A stretch of DNA of 64,000 nucleotides from assembly GCA_017743475.1 (NCBI GenBank), contig JAGHYV010000004.1, positions 1 through 64,000 on the forward strand, given 5' to 3'. Shown one piece after another: positions 16,687 through 26,949 of the stretch. Numbering within the stretch: position 1 is the first letter of the stretch; each line of letters begins with the position of its first letter. The position numbers were made by a program, and so were the translations under genes. The notes beneath the pieces are model-generated. The model was given only the letters and a program-made list of their open reading frames with translations, was not told the origin of the DNA and did no database searches. Origin of the DNA: Roseiflexus sp. GTDB lineage: Bacteria; Chloroflexota; Chloroflexia; Chloroflexales; Roseiflexaceae.

Positions 16687-17481
16687 ATGCCAGGACCGTT
16701 TCCCGGAATGGATCCCTACCTGGAACGCCGCGACCTCTGGCCCGACGTCCACCAGAGCCTGATTACGTATAGCAGAGATGCGCTCCAGCCGCAGATTCGT
16801 CCTCGCTATCACGCGCGCATCGGCGAGCGCCTCTATGTCATCCCGCCCCACCGGTCAATCTATCCAGACGTGACCGTCACCCAGCATTTGCCGGTGGAAG
16901 CGCCGGGAGAAGGGCATACCATGGCGGCGCTGACGGCTGATGCACCGGTGGTCATCGCCGTCGCGCCGGAAGAGGTGCGCGAGCCGTTCATCGAGATTCT
17001 CGACCTTGCCCGTGGCGGGCGCGTCGTCACGGTGATCGAGGTGCTCAGCCCCGCCAACAAGACGCCTGGCGAAGGGCACGAAGCATATCGCCGCAAACAG
17101 GAAGAGACGCTGGCCAGCGACACCCATCTGGTGGAGATCGACCTGTTGCGCCAGGGCATCCCCACGGTGGCGATCCCGCCGCACTATCTGACTCCCTATC
17201 AGCCCTGGCACTCCGTGATCTGCGTCAGCCGAGCAGGGCGCCGCGAGCGGTTCGAGGTGTATGGGCGCACAATCCGGCAACGCCTGCCGCGTATTGCCAT
17301 TCCGCTGCACCCGCCGGACCCGGATGCCGTCTTAGACCTGCAGGCAGTGCTGGAGCGCTGCTACGAGCACGGCGCCTACAGCGACCTGATCGATTATCGC
17401 CGCGATCCCGAAGTCGCGCTGCCTGCCGATGACGCTGCCTGGGTGGATGACCTTCTGCGCCAGCACGGGCTTCGCCCGTAG
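16687..17481 (+). CDS. DUF4058 family protein of unknown function
   Basis: A 264-residue soluble protein beginning MPGPFPGMDPYLERRDLWPDVH, the hallmark start of the DUF4058 family. Other conserved parts are IEILDLARGGRVVTVIEVLSPANK, which resembles a restriction-nuclease-like core (E-x-L-SP-NK), and the aromatic C-terminal YEHGAYSDLIDY. The family is common in cyanobacteria and Chloroflexota, and its function is not established. I use ATG 16687 rather than the GTG at 16669, with GTGAAGGGAGCAACC upstream. A short ACGGGC/GCCCGT hairpin at 17465-17479 overlaps the stop codon. It is a single gene. Confidence 0.88.
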   Translation: MPGPFPGMDPYLERRDLWPDVHQSLITYSRDALQPQIRPRYHARIGERLYVIPPHRSIYPDVTVTQHLPVEAPGEGHTMAALTADAPVVIAVAPEEVREPFIEILDLARGGRVVTVIEVLSPANKTPGEGHEAYRRKQEETLASDTHLVEIDLLRQGIPTVAIPPHYLTPYQPWHSVICVSRAGRRERFEVYGRTIRQRLPRIAIPLHPPDPDAVLDLQAVLERCYEHGAYSDLIDYRRDPEVALPADDAAWVDDLLRQHGLRP

Positions 17482-17569
17482 CACCTGATGAATCGTGGCG
17501 CCGTGATGAAACCTTCGTCAAAGCACTGAGAAACAGGGGACCGTCGAGGGCGCGTTCCGCACTCCATCT

Positions 17570-18955
17570 TCACCGTTCCACGCGCCACGCGGTCAGAACG
17601 GCTATGCCAGCGATGGCAATCATCAGTACGAAATGTAGCATAATGCGACTGGCTTCAACGGTTTCACTGTGTTCGCCCGAGCCTATAATCACACCGCCGA
17701 TCCCAGAGCCGAGCGCTGTTCCGAGTTGACAGACAATCTGCAACGCCGATGATGCGCGACCCTCGTGACCCTGCGCTGCGTTCTGAAGCATGGCAAGAGA
17801 AAGAGCCGAGTATGCCAGACCAATCCCGCACCCAGCGACACCCCACGTACCAATACTGAGGAGTGCTGGCACTACCGGAGCAACTGTGGCTGTCGTGGCG
17901 CTTATGCCGATCAGCATCACCAGCAAGCCGAGGATGGCGATCGAGCCGGGAGGCATACGCCTGGCGAGACGCGCCTGCATCCATGCGCCAGCAGTCCATG
18001 TCAGGGTGGCAGCGGTCAATGCCAGTCCAGCAGTGACAATACTCAACCCACGCACAGTCGTGAGTGCCAGCGGCACGAACGCATCGACGCCGAAGAAAGC
18101 CAGGTTGAGCAACCCCATTGCTGCGATGGCTGCTGGAAGTCCAGGCGCAGCACGGAGTGTTCCTGCGGGCAGCACCTGACGCAGCGCAATAACTGTCGCA
18201 ACTGCGCCGAAGGCGAGGAGCGCTACGCCTGCTGGCAGCGCAGTACTCATCCATCCCAGCCCGCCGATAACCATCCCCGCGCCCGTGGCGAGCACAAGCG
18301 CCAGCACGATCTCCCGGTTACGCTGACGATTGTCAGGCGTACTTTGCTGCACTGGTGCTAGACGACGCAACGATGGCAGCGCCATGCACGCCGCCAGGAT
18401 CGGCAGCGGGATTAAGCCGAGAAAGACCCAGCGCCAGCCTGCGTGCGCTACAATGATCCCTGCCAGCGCCGGACCAACCATACCCGGTACGACCCAGGCG
18501 CTCGAAATGAGCGCCAGCATGCGAGGACGTGCATCCGCCTCATAGCCGCGCCCCACAATGATGTAGACCACGGCACCAATGATGCCGCTGCCCAACCCCT
18601 GCACGGCGCGCCCGACAATCAGCAGCGGCATCGTGGAAGCAAGACCGGCGAGCAACAAGCCGCTGACGAACAGGCATGTGCCAGCGATAAATGGCATTGC
18701 AATTCCCCGACGATCTGCCTCTGGTCCCGCAACGGTCGCTGCAACCATGTTCGCCAGCATAAACGCACTAAATACCCAGCCATACCACGCTAGTCCCCCC
18801 AGGTCCTGCACAGTGGCTGGCATCGTTGCGGCAACTGCCAGTATCTCGAAGGCAGTTGCGACGATGATCAACGTCAGACCAACAGTAAGCATACGTCGTC
18901 CGGCAACCCAGATGCCCGCCGGCTGCGCCGTCATGGCGTCTTCGATCATGGACAT
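17570..18955 (-). CDS. Major facilitator superfamily transporter (drug-resistance type)
   Basis: A 461-residue integral membrane protein with about 12-14 hydrophobic segments. The drug/H+ antiporter signatures are visible: motif A-like GPEADRRGIAMPF after the second helix, RAVQGLGSGIIGAVVY, and the antiporter motif C VVPGMVGPALAGIIV followed by GWRWVFLGLIPL. The substrate is not predictable. Start ATG 18955 (MSM; ATG 18949 possible). It stands alone, convergent with the DUF4058 gene. The alanine/glycine/valine-rich helices are typical of the EmrB/QacA type. Confidence 0.87.
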   Translation of the reverse strand: MSMIEDAMTAQPAGIWVAGRRMLTVGLTLIIVATAFEILAVAATMPATVQDLGGLAWYGWVFSAFMLANMVAATVAGPEADRRGIAMPFIAGTCLFVSGLLLAGLASTMPLLIVGRAVQGLGSGIIGAVVYIIVGRGYEADARPRMLALISSAWVVPGMVGPALAGIIVAHAGWRWVFLGLIPLPILAACMALPSLRRLAPVQQSTPDNRQRNREIVLALVLATGAGMVIGGLGWMSTALPAGVALLAFGAVATVIALRQVLPAGTLRAAPGLPAAIAAMGLLNLAFFGVDAFVPLALTTVRGLSIVTAGLALTAATLTWTAGAWMQARLARRMPPGSIAILGLLVMLIGISATTATVAPVVPALLSIGTWGVAGCGIGLAYSALSLAMLQNAAQGHEGRASSALQIVCQLGTALGSGIGGVIIGSGEHSETVEASRIMLHFVLMIAIAGIAVLTAWRVER

Positions 18956-19472
18956 ATCGACTCTTTCGATGGCTTGACGATAAGCAGCTTCGACTTCAGA
19001 GGCGTCACCTACCGCGGCTGCACCAGTTTGTTCAAATAGAAGCCTTCTTTACCTATGAAGGGCAGATGAAGTATACTCTTCCATGCATTGCGCTGCAATC
19101 TGGACGTTTCTCCCTGCAGATCCTCCCATAAAGGGTAGGTGCACGAGATCAACGAACCGTCTTTCCCAATGAAAACCGTCAGCATTCGATGTCTCTCCAT
19201 TATCGCGTATTTCTCCACAGACTGCTCCCCACGAAGTCATCAGCAACGAACGCGCAGATGACGCTGATCAGACCGCTGCGCTTCTGACCGGTCACTCTTT
19301 CGAGTCGTTGCAGATAGAAAGCAATGCATATCAGCATACAATGCTGGACAGACTGTCACTCATGCAAGCATTCCTTCAAAAGTAAATCAGGGCGCAAAGT
19401 ACTCAGCATATACTGGCATACTTTGCATACTCGTGCGTCTGTTCAAGGATCGACAACGGTGTCCAGGCATTG
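18956..19472. other. Intergenic region between MFS gene and map
   Basis: A 69-codon minus-strand frame (19009-19218) is open but unrecognised; it includes imperfect internal repeats at the DNA level (CTATGAAGGGCAGATG and CATAAAGGGTAGGTG), so I consider it non-coding. Repeated GCATAC words occur at 19327-19435. No RNA gene was recognised. Confidence 0.45.
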
Positions 19473-19481
19473 TGCTATAAT
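19473..19481 (+). promoter_or_regulatory. Extended -10 promoter of map
   Basis: TGCTATAAT at 19473-19481 is a perfect extended -10 element. The -35 region is weak (GACAAC). The predicted start lies about 100 bp before the map ATG, leaving a leader in which I see no riboswitch fold. Confidence 0.5.
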
Positions 19482-19589
19482 GTACAATCAATAGACTCAC
19501 ATTACCGATAGCGATCGGCAATGCCAAGCAGATGCGCCATTTTGTGTCTCACGGCAAGCGCCAATCCAGGCAACAGGAACATCCAAGAT

Positions 19590-20342
19590 ATGTCGGTCGT
19601 ACTACGTTCACGGCAGCAAATCGCGCTGATGCGCGCTGCAGGACGACTGGTGGCAGCGACGCTCGATGCATTGCGTGAGCACGTGCGCCCTGGTGTCACA
19701 ACCAGAGAACTCGACCGGATAGCGGAACAGTTTGTACGGAAACACGGCGCGATCCCGGCGTACAAAGGGTATCGCGGCTTTCCCGCTACGATCTGCGTTG
19801 CCGTGAACAATGTCATCTGCCATGGCATTCCGGGCAACCAGCGACTGAAGGAAGGAGACATCGTTGGCATCGATATCGGGGTGCGGCTCAATGGGTGGTA
19901 CGGCGATGCATGCATCACCCTGCCGGTCGGAACGATTTCCCCTGAAGCACAGCGGTTGCTTGAGGTCGCCGAAGAGGCAATGTGGCGCGGCATTCGCGCA
20001 GCGCGTGGTGGCGCGCACCTGGGGGATATTGGCGCGGCAATCCAGACCTATGTCGAAGCCAATGGCTTTTCGGTTGTGCGCGAATGGACGGGTCACGGCG
20101 TCGGGCAACTGTTGCACGAGGAACCAACCGTGCTGCACTACGGCAAACCTGGCTCAGGGATGCGGTTACGCCCCGGCATGACTTTCACTATCGAGCCGAT
20201 GATCAATGCTGGCGGTCCTGAAGCAGTGCTGGACAAGACTGACGGATGGACAGTACGCACTGCCGATGGCTCGCTCTCGGCGCAATTCGAGCATACGATT
20301 GCGATTACCGAGGGCGAGCCGGAAATTCTGACGCTGCCATAG
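19590..20342 (+). CDS. map: Methionine aminopeptidase, type I
   Basis: Removes the initiator methionine from nascent proteins in the cytoplasm, using two metal ions. The 250-residue product matches type I length. The five metal ligands are recognisable in context: the Asp in DIVGIDIGVRLNGWYGDA, a second Asp shortly after, His in GHGVG, Glu in TIEPM and Glu in FEHTIAITE. The substrate-site His is in NVICHGIP. I use ATG 19590, giving MSVVLRSRQQIALMRAAG, which is the family start; the open frame to 19521 is not conserved. It is convergent with ftsZ, with 4 bp between stops. Confidence 0.96.
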   Translation: MSVVLRSRQQIALMRAAGRLVAATLDALREHVRPGVTTRELDRIAEQFVRKHGAIPAYKGYRGFPATICVAVNNVICHGIPGNQRLKEGDIVGIDIGVRLNGWYGDACITLPVGTISPEAQRLLEVAEEAMWRGIRAARGGAHLGDIGAAIQTYVEANGFSVVREWTGHGVGQLLHEEPTVLHYGKPGSGMRLRPGMTFTIEPMINAGGPEAVLDKTDGWTVRTADGSLSAQFEHTIAITEGEPEILTLP

Positions 20343-20346
20343 GCGC

Positions 20347-21522
20347 TTACCCCTGCTTGCGGCGGTTGCGCAGGAATGGCGGGATGTCCAAGTCATCAGG
20401 GTTGATGCTGGCGCTCTGCGAACGTGCAGGTTGGTGTGGTTGCGGACGCACCGCTGCAGGTGGCTGTGACTCCGCGTACACCATGTCGCGTTTTAGTTGG
20501 GCAGGTTGCTGCTGCGCACCAGACATGTAGATGCGCTTGCGCGCCTCTGCCGGACGGCTGGCGTCGAAACCGGTCGCGATCAGTGTGATCTTCACCTGTC
20601 CAGGCGGGAAGGTTGGATCAATCACCGCACCGAAAATAATGTTCGCGTCCGGGTCGACCGCCTTCGCTACAATGTCCGCCGCTTCGTACACCTCCAGGAT
20701 GCCCAGGTCTTCACCGCCAGTAACGTTGAACAGTACACCCTTCGCACCATCAATCGAGACTTCGAGCAGGGGTGAGGCAATCGCTTCGTTGACCGCGTCA
20801 ACCATGCGATTATCGCCGCTGCCGATACCGAGTGCCATCAGCGCCGACCCCTGACGCGCCATGATGGTTTTCACATCGGCAAAATCGACGTTGATCAACC
20901 CGCGTTGTGTAATCAGGTCCGAAATGCCCTGAATGCCCTGGCGCAGCACATTGTCCGCCATCTGGAATGCCTGAAGCATCGAAGTGTTCTTGCTTGCCAT
21001 TTGCAACAGCCGATCGTTCGGAATGACGATCAGCGTATCAACCATTGGGCGCAGTTGCTCAATCCCCTGTTCGGCAGTCTTGCGGCGGTGATTGCCTTCG
21101 AAACTGAATGGCTTCGTCACTACACCGACCGTAAGCATCCCCAGGTCCTGCGCAATGCTGGCGATCACCGGTGAGGCGCCAGTGCCCGTGCCGCCGCCCA
21201 TACCAGCCGTGATGAAGACCATATCGGCACCCTTGAGCGCCTCGTAGATCTCCTCGGTCGTCTCTTCGGCAGCTTTCTGTCCGATGACCGGGTTGCCACC
21301 TGAACCAAGCCCCTTGGTGAGTTTGTCGCCGATGCGAATACGGGTCGGTGCGCGCGAATGCAGCAATGCCTGCGCATCGGTGTTGATTGTGATAAACTCA
21401 ACCCCGGTTACGCCTTCGTCCACCATGCGATCAACGGCATTCGAACCGCCGCCGCCGACCCCAACCACTTTGATGACCGCGAAGTTCTCTGCGGCCTGGC
21501 TTAGACTTGCATAATCGATCAT
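20347..21522 (-). CDS. ftsZ: Cell division protein FtsZ
   Basis: A tubulin-like GTPase that polymerises into the division ring. The 391-residue product has the nucleotide motifs [15 protein letters not shown] and [15 protein letters not shown], the T7 loop [11 protein letters not shown] that completes the GTPase site of the next subunit, and after a Gln/Pro-rich linker the conserved C-terminal peptide [15 protein letters not shown] that binds FtsA and membrane tethers. I use ATG 21522, preceded by AAGGAGAGG. It is the last gene of the dcw cluster, 26 bp after ftsA. Confidence 0.97.
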   Translation of the reverse strand: MIDYASLSQAAENFAVIKVVGVGGGGSNAVDRMVDEGVTGVEFITINTDAQALLHSRAPTRIRIGDKLTKGLGSGGNPVIGQKAAEETTEEIYEALKGADMVFITAGMGGGTGTGASPVIASIAQDLGMLTVGVVTKPFSFEGNHRRKTAEQGIEQLRPMVDTLIVIPNDRLLQMASKNTSMLQAFQMADNVLRQGIQGISDLITQRGLINVDFADVKTIMARQGSALMALGIGSGDNRMVDAVNEAIASPLLEVSIDGAKGVLFNVTGGEDLGILEVYEAADIVAKAVDPDANIIFGAVIDPTFPPGQVKITLIATGFDASRPAEARKRIYMSGAQQQPAQLKRDMVYAESQPPAAVRPQPHQPARSQSASINPDDLDIPPFLRNRRKQG

Positions 21523-21548
21523 TGAATCCTCTCCTTGCAGGCAGTGAT

Positions 21549-22796
21549 TTATGGCAGAAACTCTTTCAGCCATCGCTTGAATCGTTCGTAGGTCGAGATC
21601 CATCCACTGTGCTCAGGCGGTGCACTACCAGAATGCAACCCGCTCGCACCGTGGCGCATGCCCCAGCGCAACAATCCGATAGCCGTCGCATACGCTGGAC
21701 TGTTGAGCGTATCTACCAAACCGGTTAGATCGGCAGGTGTGCCAATCCGTACCGGAATGCCGAGCATATCGCGCATTAGTTCGTCGAGGCGCGGCAACTG
21801 CGCTGTTCCACCGGTCAGGACAATGCCCGCCGGCAGGAGACCTTCGTAGCCGCTGCGTCGGATTTCGTTGTAGATCAGTTCGGTCAACTCTTCGGCACGC
21901 GCCTGGAGAACCTGGTTCAGCATGCGACGACTGATCTGCTGTCGTTCACCAGGCGCGAAACCTTCCACATCGATCACATCATCCGACCCTTCCTCCGTTT
22001 CTTCGGCGATCGCGGCGCCGTACTTCAGTTTCAGGTATTCGGCAGTGTTGTGCGGCGTTTGTTGAACGATCACAATATCGTTGGTGAAATGGTTGCCGCC
22101 AACGGGAATCACACTGGTATGCCAGATGCCGCCCTGGGCAAAAACGGCGATATCGGTTGTGCCGCCACCAATGTCCACCAGCACCACACCGCGGTCTTTG
22201 TCATCGGCGCTTAGGACGGCTTCGCCAGCTGCCAGCGGTTGCAGCACCAGGTCATCGATCTCAACGCCAGTCTTCTGCACACTCTTGATCAGGTTCTGGA
22301 TCGCCATTACTTCGCCAGTGATGATGTGTGTTTCCACTTCGAGGCGAAAGCCCGACATGCCGATCGGATCGCGGATGCCCTCGTTGCCATCGACCACATA
22401 GGCGCGTGGGATTACGTGAATGACCTCACGCTGGGTAGGGATCGCTACTGCCTGCGCTGCTTCGACTGCACGCGCAACATCGTGACGGGTAATTTCGTGA
22501 TCACTACGTGCCACTGCAACAACGCCACGACTGTTAAGCGACTGGATGTGCCGACCGGCAATGCCTACAAATGCGGCATTGATTCGATAGCCGGAGAGTC
22601 GTTCGGCTTTCTCGACGCTGGTTGCAATTGCATTGACCGCGTCGTCGATATTGACGACAACACCTTTATCCAGTCCCTTCGACGGCGTCAGACCGACTCC
22701 GAGCACATTGATGCGCCCATTGTCGTAGACCTGCCCCACGATGGTGCAGACCTTGGTCGTGCCGACGTCGATTCCGACGATTGTGCGGTGTGCCAT
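21549..22796 (-). CDS. ftsA: Cell division protein FtsA
   Basis: An actin-like ATPase that anchors FtsZ to the membrane and recruits later division proteins. The 415-residue product has the phosphate-1 motif [17 protein letters not shown], the phosphate-2 motif [16 protein letters not shown], the adenosine motif [11 protein letters not shown] and the SHS2 (1C) domain in between. The C terminus ends [13 protein letters not shown], a short amphipathic helix like the FtsA membrane-targeting sequence. It lies between ftsQ (2-bp gap) and ftsZ, the classical order. Confidence 0.96.
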   Translation of the reverse strand: MAHRTIVGIDVGTTKVCTIVGQVYDNGRINVLGVGLTPSKGLDKGVVVNIDDAVNAIATSVEKAERLSGYRINAAFVGIAGRHIQSLNSRGVVAVARSDHEITRHDVARAVEAAQAVAIPTQREVIHVIPRAYVVDGNEGIRDPIGMSGFRLEVETHIITGEVMAIQNLIKSVQKTGVEIDDLVLQPLAAGEAVLSADDKDRGVVLVDIGGGTTDIAVFAQGGIWHTSVIPVGGNHFTNDIVIVQQTPHNTAEYLKLKYGAAIAEETEEGSDDVIDVEGFAPGERQQISRRMLNQVLQARAEELTELIYNEIRRSGYEGLLPAGIVLTGGTAQLPRLDELMRDMLGIPVRIGTPADLTGLVDTLNSPAYATAIGLLRWGMRHGASGLHSGSAPPEHSGWISTYERFKRWLKEFLP

Positions 22797-22798
22797 AA

Positions 22799-23632
22799 TC
22801 AGCCTCGTTGTGCCTGCGGTTGTGGCGGCGCATCGTTACGGTAGTACGGCGTCGCCGGTCGCAAATCGAGCCAGGTGTACTCCGTGGGTTCTTGAAGCGT
22901 CAGGAAGCGCAGAATCTGTATTTTTTCCTCCAGATGGTCTTTGCGTCCGAAGATAATCGTTCGACCATCGACGGTTGTGATCGTCACGCCGTGTTCCACG
23001 TCCCAACTGATGCCGGATGGCGTCACGCCTGCTTCCTCCGGCAGGCGCAGCGCCAGAGCACGAACCAGATACAGAATGTCGGGATCAATCCGGTCGTTTG
23101 GGCTGATCGTTCGACCGCTGCGATCTTCGATGACCAGCGTTTCAGTCAGGAATGTGGACGCATCAGGTCCAAGCACGCGCCCTTCTGCATCGACAAGATA
23201 GCGCGTCTCGCCAACCTGCCAGCGCACATCGGGCTGACGCTCGTCCAGATCGATTGCCAGAATGTCGGGAAGAATCAGCCTCGCCCGGACGCGCTCAACA
23301 TAGGCGTTCTGGGCAATACGCGCCTCAACATCGTCGGTTTGCACCAGCCAGATTGATGCTCCGGTCACGCCCGCCAGCTCTTCAACATCGGCGGCATCAA
23401 GCACCTGAATGCCGTCGATCTGTACGGTGCGCACAACAAACCGCGGTGAGACGGCAATGGCAACCAATCCGCCAAGCGATGCCAGAAACAGCACCAGGCT
23501 GGCAATCCGGCCACTCGCCAGCCAGTCGCCAAATGTGCGGCGCGGTCCTGGCAGTGCGCTGCGTCGTCGATTGCGACGTGCAGCAATGCGGGCGCGCGTG
23601 TTCGGCTGGTTATACTGAAAGTCGTTTCTCAT
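22799..23632 (-). CDS. ftsQ: Cell division protein FtsQ (POTRA domain)
   Basis: A bitopic membrane protein of 277 residues, acting at the division site with FtsB/FtsL-type proteins. It has a short basic cytoplasmic N terminus (RARIAARRNRRRSALPGPRR), one transmembrane helix (SLVLFLASLGGLVAIAV, about 45-65), and an extracytoplasmic POTRA domain starting VRTVQIDGIQVLDAADVEELAGV, followed by the FtsQ beta domain (RVRARLILPDILAIDLDERQP). The start overlaps the ddl stop by 4 bp, so the two are probably translationally coupled. Confidence 0.93.
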   Translation of the reverse strand: MRNDFQYNQPNTRARIAARRNRRRSALPGPRRTFGDWLASGRIASLVLFLASLGGLVAIAVSPRFVVRTVQIDGIQVLDAADVEELAGVTGASIWLVQTDDVEARIAQNAYVERVRARLILPDILAIDLDERQPDVRWQVGETRYLVDAEGRVLGPDASTFLTETLVIEDRSGRTISPNDRIDPDILYLVRALALRLPEEAGVTPSGISWDVEHGVTITTVDGRTIIFGRKDHLEEKIQILRFLTLQEPTEYTWLDLRPATPYYRNDAPPQPQAQRG

Positions 23633-24741
23633 GCCCGACCTTTCGCGTGTCGTTCAAGCGCCAGATCGATCAGGCGATCCAGGAGATGTGCGTAAGGGAG
23701 ACCACTCGCATCCCACATCATGGCATACATGCTGACCGGTGTAAAACCGGGCATGGTGTTGATTTCGTTCAGGTACAGATCCCCGGTTTCACGATTGAGC
23801 AGAAAATCCACCCGCGCCAGACCTGCGCCGTCGATTGCTTTGAATGCCTGAATGGCGAGCGTGCGCACCTGCGCTGCCAGTTCGAGTGTGATCGGTGCCG
23901 GAATAAGAATCTGCGACGATCCGCTCAGATATTTTGCTGCGTAGTCGTACCACTCGCCGGACGGAATGACTTCTCCGGGAACGCTGGCTTCCGGTTCGTC
24001 GTTGCCCAGGACACTGACCTCGATCTCGCGTGCGGGGATGCCCTGTTCGACGATAACCCGTCGGTCATAAAAGGCAGCTTCGACTACACCCTGTTCCAGC
24101 GTCGCACGATCAGTCGCTTTGCTGACCCCAACGCTTGATCCCAGGTTGGCTGGCTTGACGAACATAGGATAATCCAACCGACTCTCAATCCAGTCGAGCA
24201 CTCGTTGCGGTTCGCGTTCCCATTCGTGACGCCGGACGAGCAGCCAGGGCAACACCGGTAATCCTGCACCAGAGAAGGCAACCTTCGTCATTGCCTTGTC
24301 CATGCCGACTGCCGATGCCAGGACGCCGCAACCGACATACGGGACGCCGATCAGTTCCAGCAAACCCTGCACTGTTCCATCTTCCCCCATCGGTCCATGC
24401 AGAACCGGGAAGATCACATCGAGTGTCTTAAGCGGCGAATGCTCACCGGCAACGATCAGCGTTCCTGGGTCGGCCATCTCCTGATTGCCGATGCTGGCTG
24501 ATACGGGTGTGATTGCATCGACCGAACCGCCTGGCAATTTCAACGGATCCGCCTGTGCCAGCAGACGCGCGTGCGCATCGGCAGCGATGATCCAGCGTCC
24601 CTGTTTGGTAATGCCAATCGGTATGATGTCATACTTTTCGGGATCAAGACCGTCCATAATCGCGCGCGCCGAGACCAGCGAGACCTCATGTTCGCCAGAC
24701 TGACCGCCAAACAGAACGCCAACTCGCACTTTGTGCGTCAT
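23629..24741 (-). CDS. ddl: D-alanine--D-alanine ligase
   Basis: Makes the D-Ala-D-Ala dipeptide for peptidoglycan precursors using ATP. The 370-residue ATP-grasp enzyme shows VLFGGQSGEHEVSLVSA, LHGPMGEDGTVQGLLELIGVPYVG, GMDKAMTK, FVKPANLGSSVGVSK and the C-terminal NEINTMPGFTPVSMYAMMW. The size fits the longer VanA/DdlA-like subgroup, in keeping with LHGPMGEDG. I use ATG 24741 (MTHKVRVGVLFGG), with GGAGAAGACC upstream. It lies between murB and ftsQ. Confidence 0.96.
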   Translation of the reverse strand: MTHKVRVGVLFGGQSGEHEVSLVSARAIMDGLDPEKYDIIPIGITKQGRWIIAADAHARLLAQADPLKLPGGSVDAITPVSASIGNQEMADPGTLIVAGEHSPLKTLDVIFPVLHGPMGEDGTVQGLLELIGVPYVGCGVLASAVGMDKAMTKVAFSGAGLPVLPWLLVRRHEWEREPQRVLDWIESRLDYPMFVKPANLGSSVGVSKATDRATLEQGVVEAAFYDRRVIVEQGIPAREIEVSVLGNDEPEASVPGEVIPSGEWYDYAAKYLSGSSQILIPAPITLELAAQVRTLAIQAFKAIDGAGLARVDFLLNRETGDLYLNEINTMPGFTPVSMYAMMWDASGLPYAHLLDRLIDLALERHAKGRA

Positions 24742-24772
24742 CTCTGGTCTTCTCCATGTCAGCACATCGGTT

Positions 24773-25660
24773 TCATCCAACGATCTGAATTTCCAGTTCG
24801 AGTTCAATGCCACTGATTGCCAGCACCCGTTCGCGCGCCAGGTCGATCAACCGCAGCACATCGTCGCTCGATGCTCCGCCCAGGTTGATGATATAGTTTG
24901 CATGATGCAACGCGATTTCTGCGTTGCCAATGCGAGTTCCTTTCAATCCCGCAGCTTCGATCAGGCGCCCGGCACTGTCACCTTGAGGGTTCTTGAACAC
25001 ACTGCCGCAACTCGCACCCCAGGGCGTCTTGCTACGTCGCTCGTTCGATGTGCGCTCCATCCGTTGTGCCAGCGCCGTCAGATCATCACGTCGGAGGCGG
25101 AATGCCGCTGCAAGGATGATCGGTTGATCCTGCCACCGGACGCCAGCGGCGCACATCTGTTTGAGAACGCTTGTCCGGTAGCCAAAGGCAAAGCGATCAA
25201 CCGACCACTCCTGTGTTTCACCACGCACCAGCACCCAGGCGCGTTCGAGGGAGGTCGCAATGTCGCTGCCGTAACATCCAGCATTGCCATAGAGTGCACC
25301 GCCAATGGTTCCTGGCAACCCTTCTGCCCACTCAAGCCCGGACCACCCCTGACGTGCCAGGCGGCGCGCCGTGCCAGCCATAGGCGCGCCAGCTTCGACA
25401 ATAACGCGCGCTATGTCGCCATCAGCTTCCAGGCGCACCTCGTGACTGCGAACGCGAATGACCAGCCCATCAAACCCGCTATCGCGGACCAAGATATTCG
25501 AGCCGCCTCCAAGAACGAACACAGGCAGGTTACGCTGTTCCGCCCAGGCAAGGGCAGCAGCCAGATCCGCAGCGCATGTCACCTGCACAAAGTATCGCGC
25601 TGGTCCGCCAATACGCCAGGACGTATACGGTGCAAGCAGTTCGTTTTCGAGATAACGCAT
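24773..25660 (-). CDS. murB: UDP-N-acetylenolpyruvoylglucosamine reductase
   Basis: A flavoenzyme that reduces UDP-GlcNAc-enolpyruvate to UDP-MurNAc with NADPH. The 295-residue product contains the FAD-binding VFVLGGGSNILVRDSGFDGLVI, the GTIGGALYGNAGCYGSD segment, SCGSVFKNPQGDSAGRLIEAAGLKG with the active-site serine, and a C-terminal HANYIINLGGASSDDVL, as in type II MurB. I use ATG 25660 (MRYLENELLAPYTSWRIGG), 4 bp after the TPR gene. The long open frame to 25957 only shadows that gene. Confidence 0.95.
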   Translation of the reverse strand: MRYLENELLAPYTSWRIGGPARYFVQVTCAADLAAALAWAEQRNLPVFVLGGGSNILVRDSGFDGLVIRVRSHEVRLEADGDIARVIVEAGAPMAGTARRLARQGWSGLEWAEGLPGTIGGALYGNAGCYGSDIATSLERAWVLVRGETQEWSVDRFAFGYRTSVLKQMCAAGVRWQDQPIILAAAFRLRRDDLTALAQRMERTSNERRSKTPWGASCGSVFKNPQGDSAGRLIEAAGLKGTRIGNAEIALHHANYIINLGGASSDDVLRLIDLARERVLAISGIELELEIQIVG

Positions 25661-25664
25661 GCGT

Positions 25665-26942
25665 TTATGCCGTCTTCTGTAGTGATCGAATGCGCCTGCG
25701 CAACGCTGCTGCTTCATCGACGTGGCGCAGAGTCTCGCGGATCTGGAGCGCCTCGCTCCAGCGTGCCAGTGCCTGCGTGCGATCTTCCCGCTCAGCGTGC
25801 AGGTCGCCAAGACGTTCAAGCGCACGCGTAATGCCAACCCAGTCGCGGTCACGACGCGCCAGGACAAGCGCGCGCTCGTAATATGCAATCGCGGCTTGCG
25901 ACTGGCGCAGCGCGCGTGCAGCATCGCCAAGATGGATGAGCGCAATGCACTGACCACGTGGATTCTGCGTCAGTTCCTGCAATTCACAGGCGCGTTTATA
26001 CGACTCCATTGCCCGTTCGTGACGCCCAAGCCGGCTCAGCACCGCGCCAATAACAGTATACGAGCGCGCCTGACCGACAATATCGTTGATCCGACGACGC
26101 AGTTCCAGACTCTCCTCCGCTGATGCCAGCGCGTCGGCAGCCCTGTTTTGATCGAGCAACGTCAGGGCGAGTTTATCCTTCAGGATTGCCTGCCCGATCA
26201 GGCTGCCGCGCCCCTGCTCTAGCGACAGAGCGCGGGTGTAGAATGTGAACGCCTCACGACTCGATCCCAATACCCGATAGACATCACCAATACTGGTGAG
26301 CACCCGCGCCAGTTTAAGCTTGTCGTCGGCAGTTTCGTGCTCCTCGCGCGCCAGTTGCAGTTCCTGCAACGCTTCCAGATGCCGCCCCTGCAACTGATGC
26401 ACCTTCGCCAGATGCAACCGGGCTTCGGCTTCCAGATCGCTCAGATCGTCACGGGCAGCGCGATCACGCGCAAGGTTCAGCGCAGCCTCAGCCTGCATCA
26501 GTTGCCCCAATTCCCGATGCATGCGACCAACCCCCAGCAGCGCACGCGCTTCCGCCTCAGCATTCTTGAGGCGTTGCGCCGCTCGCAGCATTCGACGGGC
26601 GTATTCGAGACCTTCGCGATACTGACCGCCGAATTCGAGCACTGCAAGCGCCAGGGCGCAGGCGCGCAGTTCGTAGGAGCGCTGCTCTGCAACATCAAGG
26701 CGCTCAGTCAACGCTAGTACCCGCTCGGTCCATCGGCGCGCACCGCTGAAATCGAGGCGCGCAATGCGTGTCTCGGTAACTGACATTGCCGTTTCGACGG
26801 CAGCAGCATAGACACCCGCCTGTTCCCAATGCCAGGTTTGTATCTCGCGCCAGTCTTCGGGTGCACGTTCGTCGTCGCTATAGCGTGCAGCCAGTTCTTC
26901 GGCGACACGACGGTGGAATGCACTTGTGCTTTCGTCTGTCAC
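25665..26942 (-). CDS. Tetratricopeptide-repeat protein inside the dcw cluster
   Basis: A 425-residue soluble, helical protein made of about nine consecutive TPR-like helical pairs, for example ARLHLAKVHQLQGRHLEALQELQLA, ASIGDVYRVLGSSREAFTFYTRAL-type and CIALIHLGDAARALRQSQAAIAYYERAL. No enzymatic domain, signal peptide or membrane segment is visible. It sits between murC (7-bp gap) and murB (4-bp gap), so it is expressed with the peptidoglycan genes, and a scaffold role in division or wall synthesis is a reasonable guess, but nothing in the sequence proves it. Confidence 0.85.
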   Translation of the reverse strand: MTDESTSAFHRRVAEELAARYSDDERAPEDWREIQTWHWEQAGVYAAAVETAMSVTETRIARLDFSGARRWTERVLALTERLDVAEQRSYELRACALALAVLEFGGQYREGLEYARRMLRAAQRLKNAEAEARALLGVGRMHRELGQLMQAEAALNLARDRAARDDLSDLEAEARLHLAKVHQLQGRHLEALQELQLAREEHETADDKLKLARVLTSIGDVYRVLGSSREAFTFYTRALSLEQGRGSLIGQAILKDKLALTLLDQNRAADALASAEESLELRRRINDIVGQARSYTVIGAVLSRLGRHERAMESYKRACELQELTQNPRGQCIALIHLGDAARALRQSQAAIAYYERALVLARRDRDWVGITRALERLGDLHAEREDRTQALARWSEALQIRETLRHVDEAAALRRRIRSLQKTA

Positions 26943-26949
26943 GCCATGC

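Noticed and set aside
19009..19218. 69-codon minus-strand open frame
   Set aside because: No homology recognised, no good start signal, and it contains internally repeated DNA typical of the intergenic repeats here.
19482..19589. Riboswitch in the map leader
   Set aside because: The leader is about 100 nt but shows no conserved aptamer motif that I can recognise.
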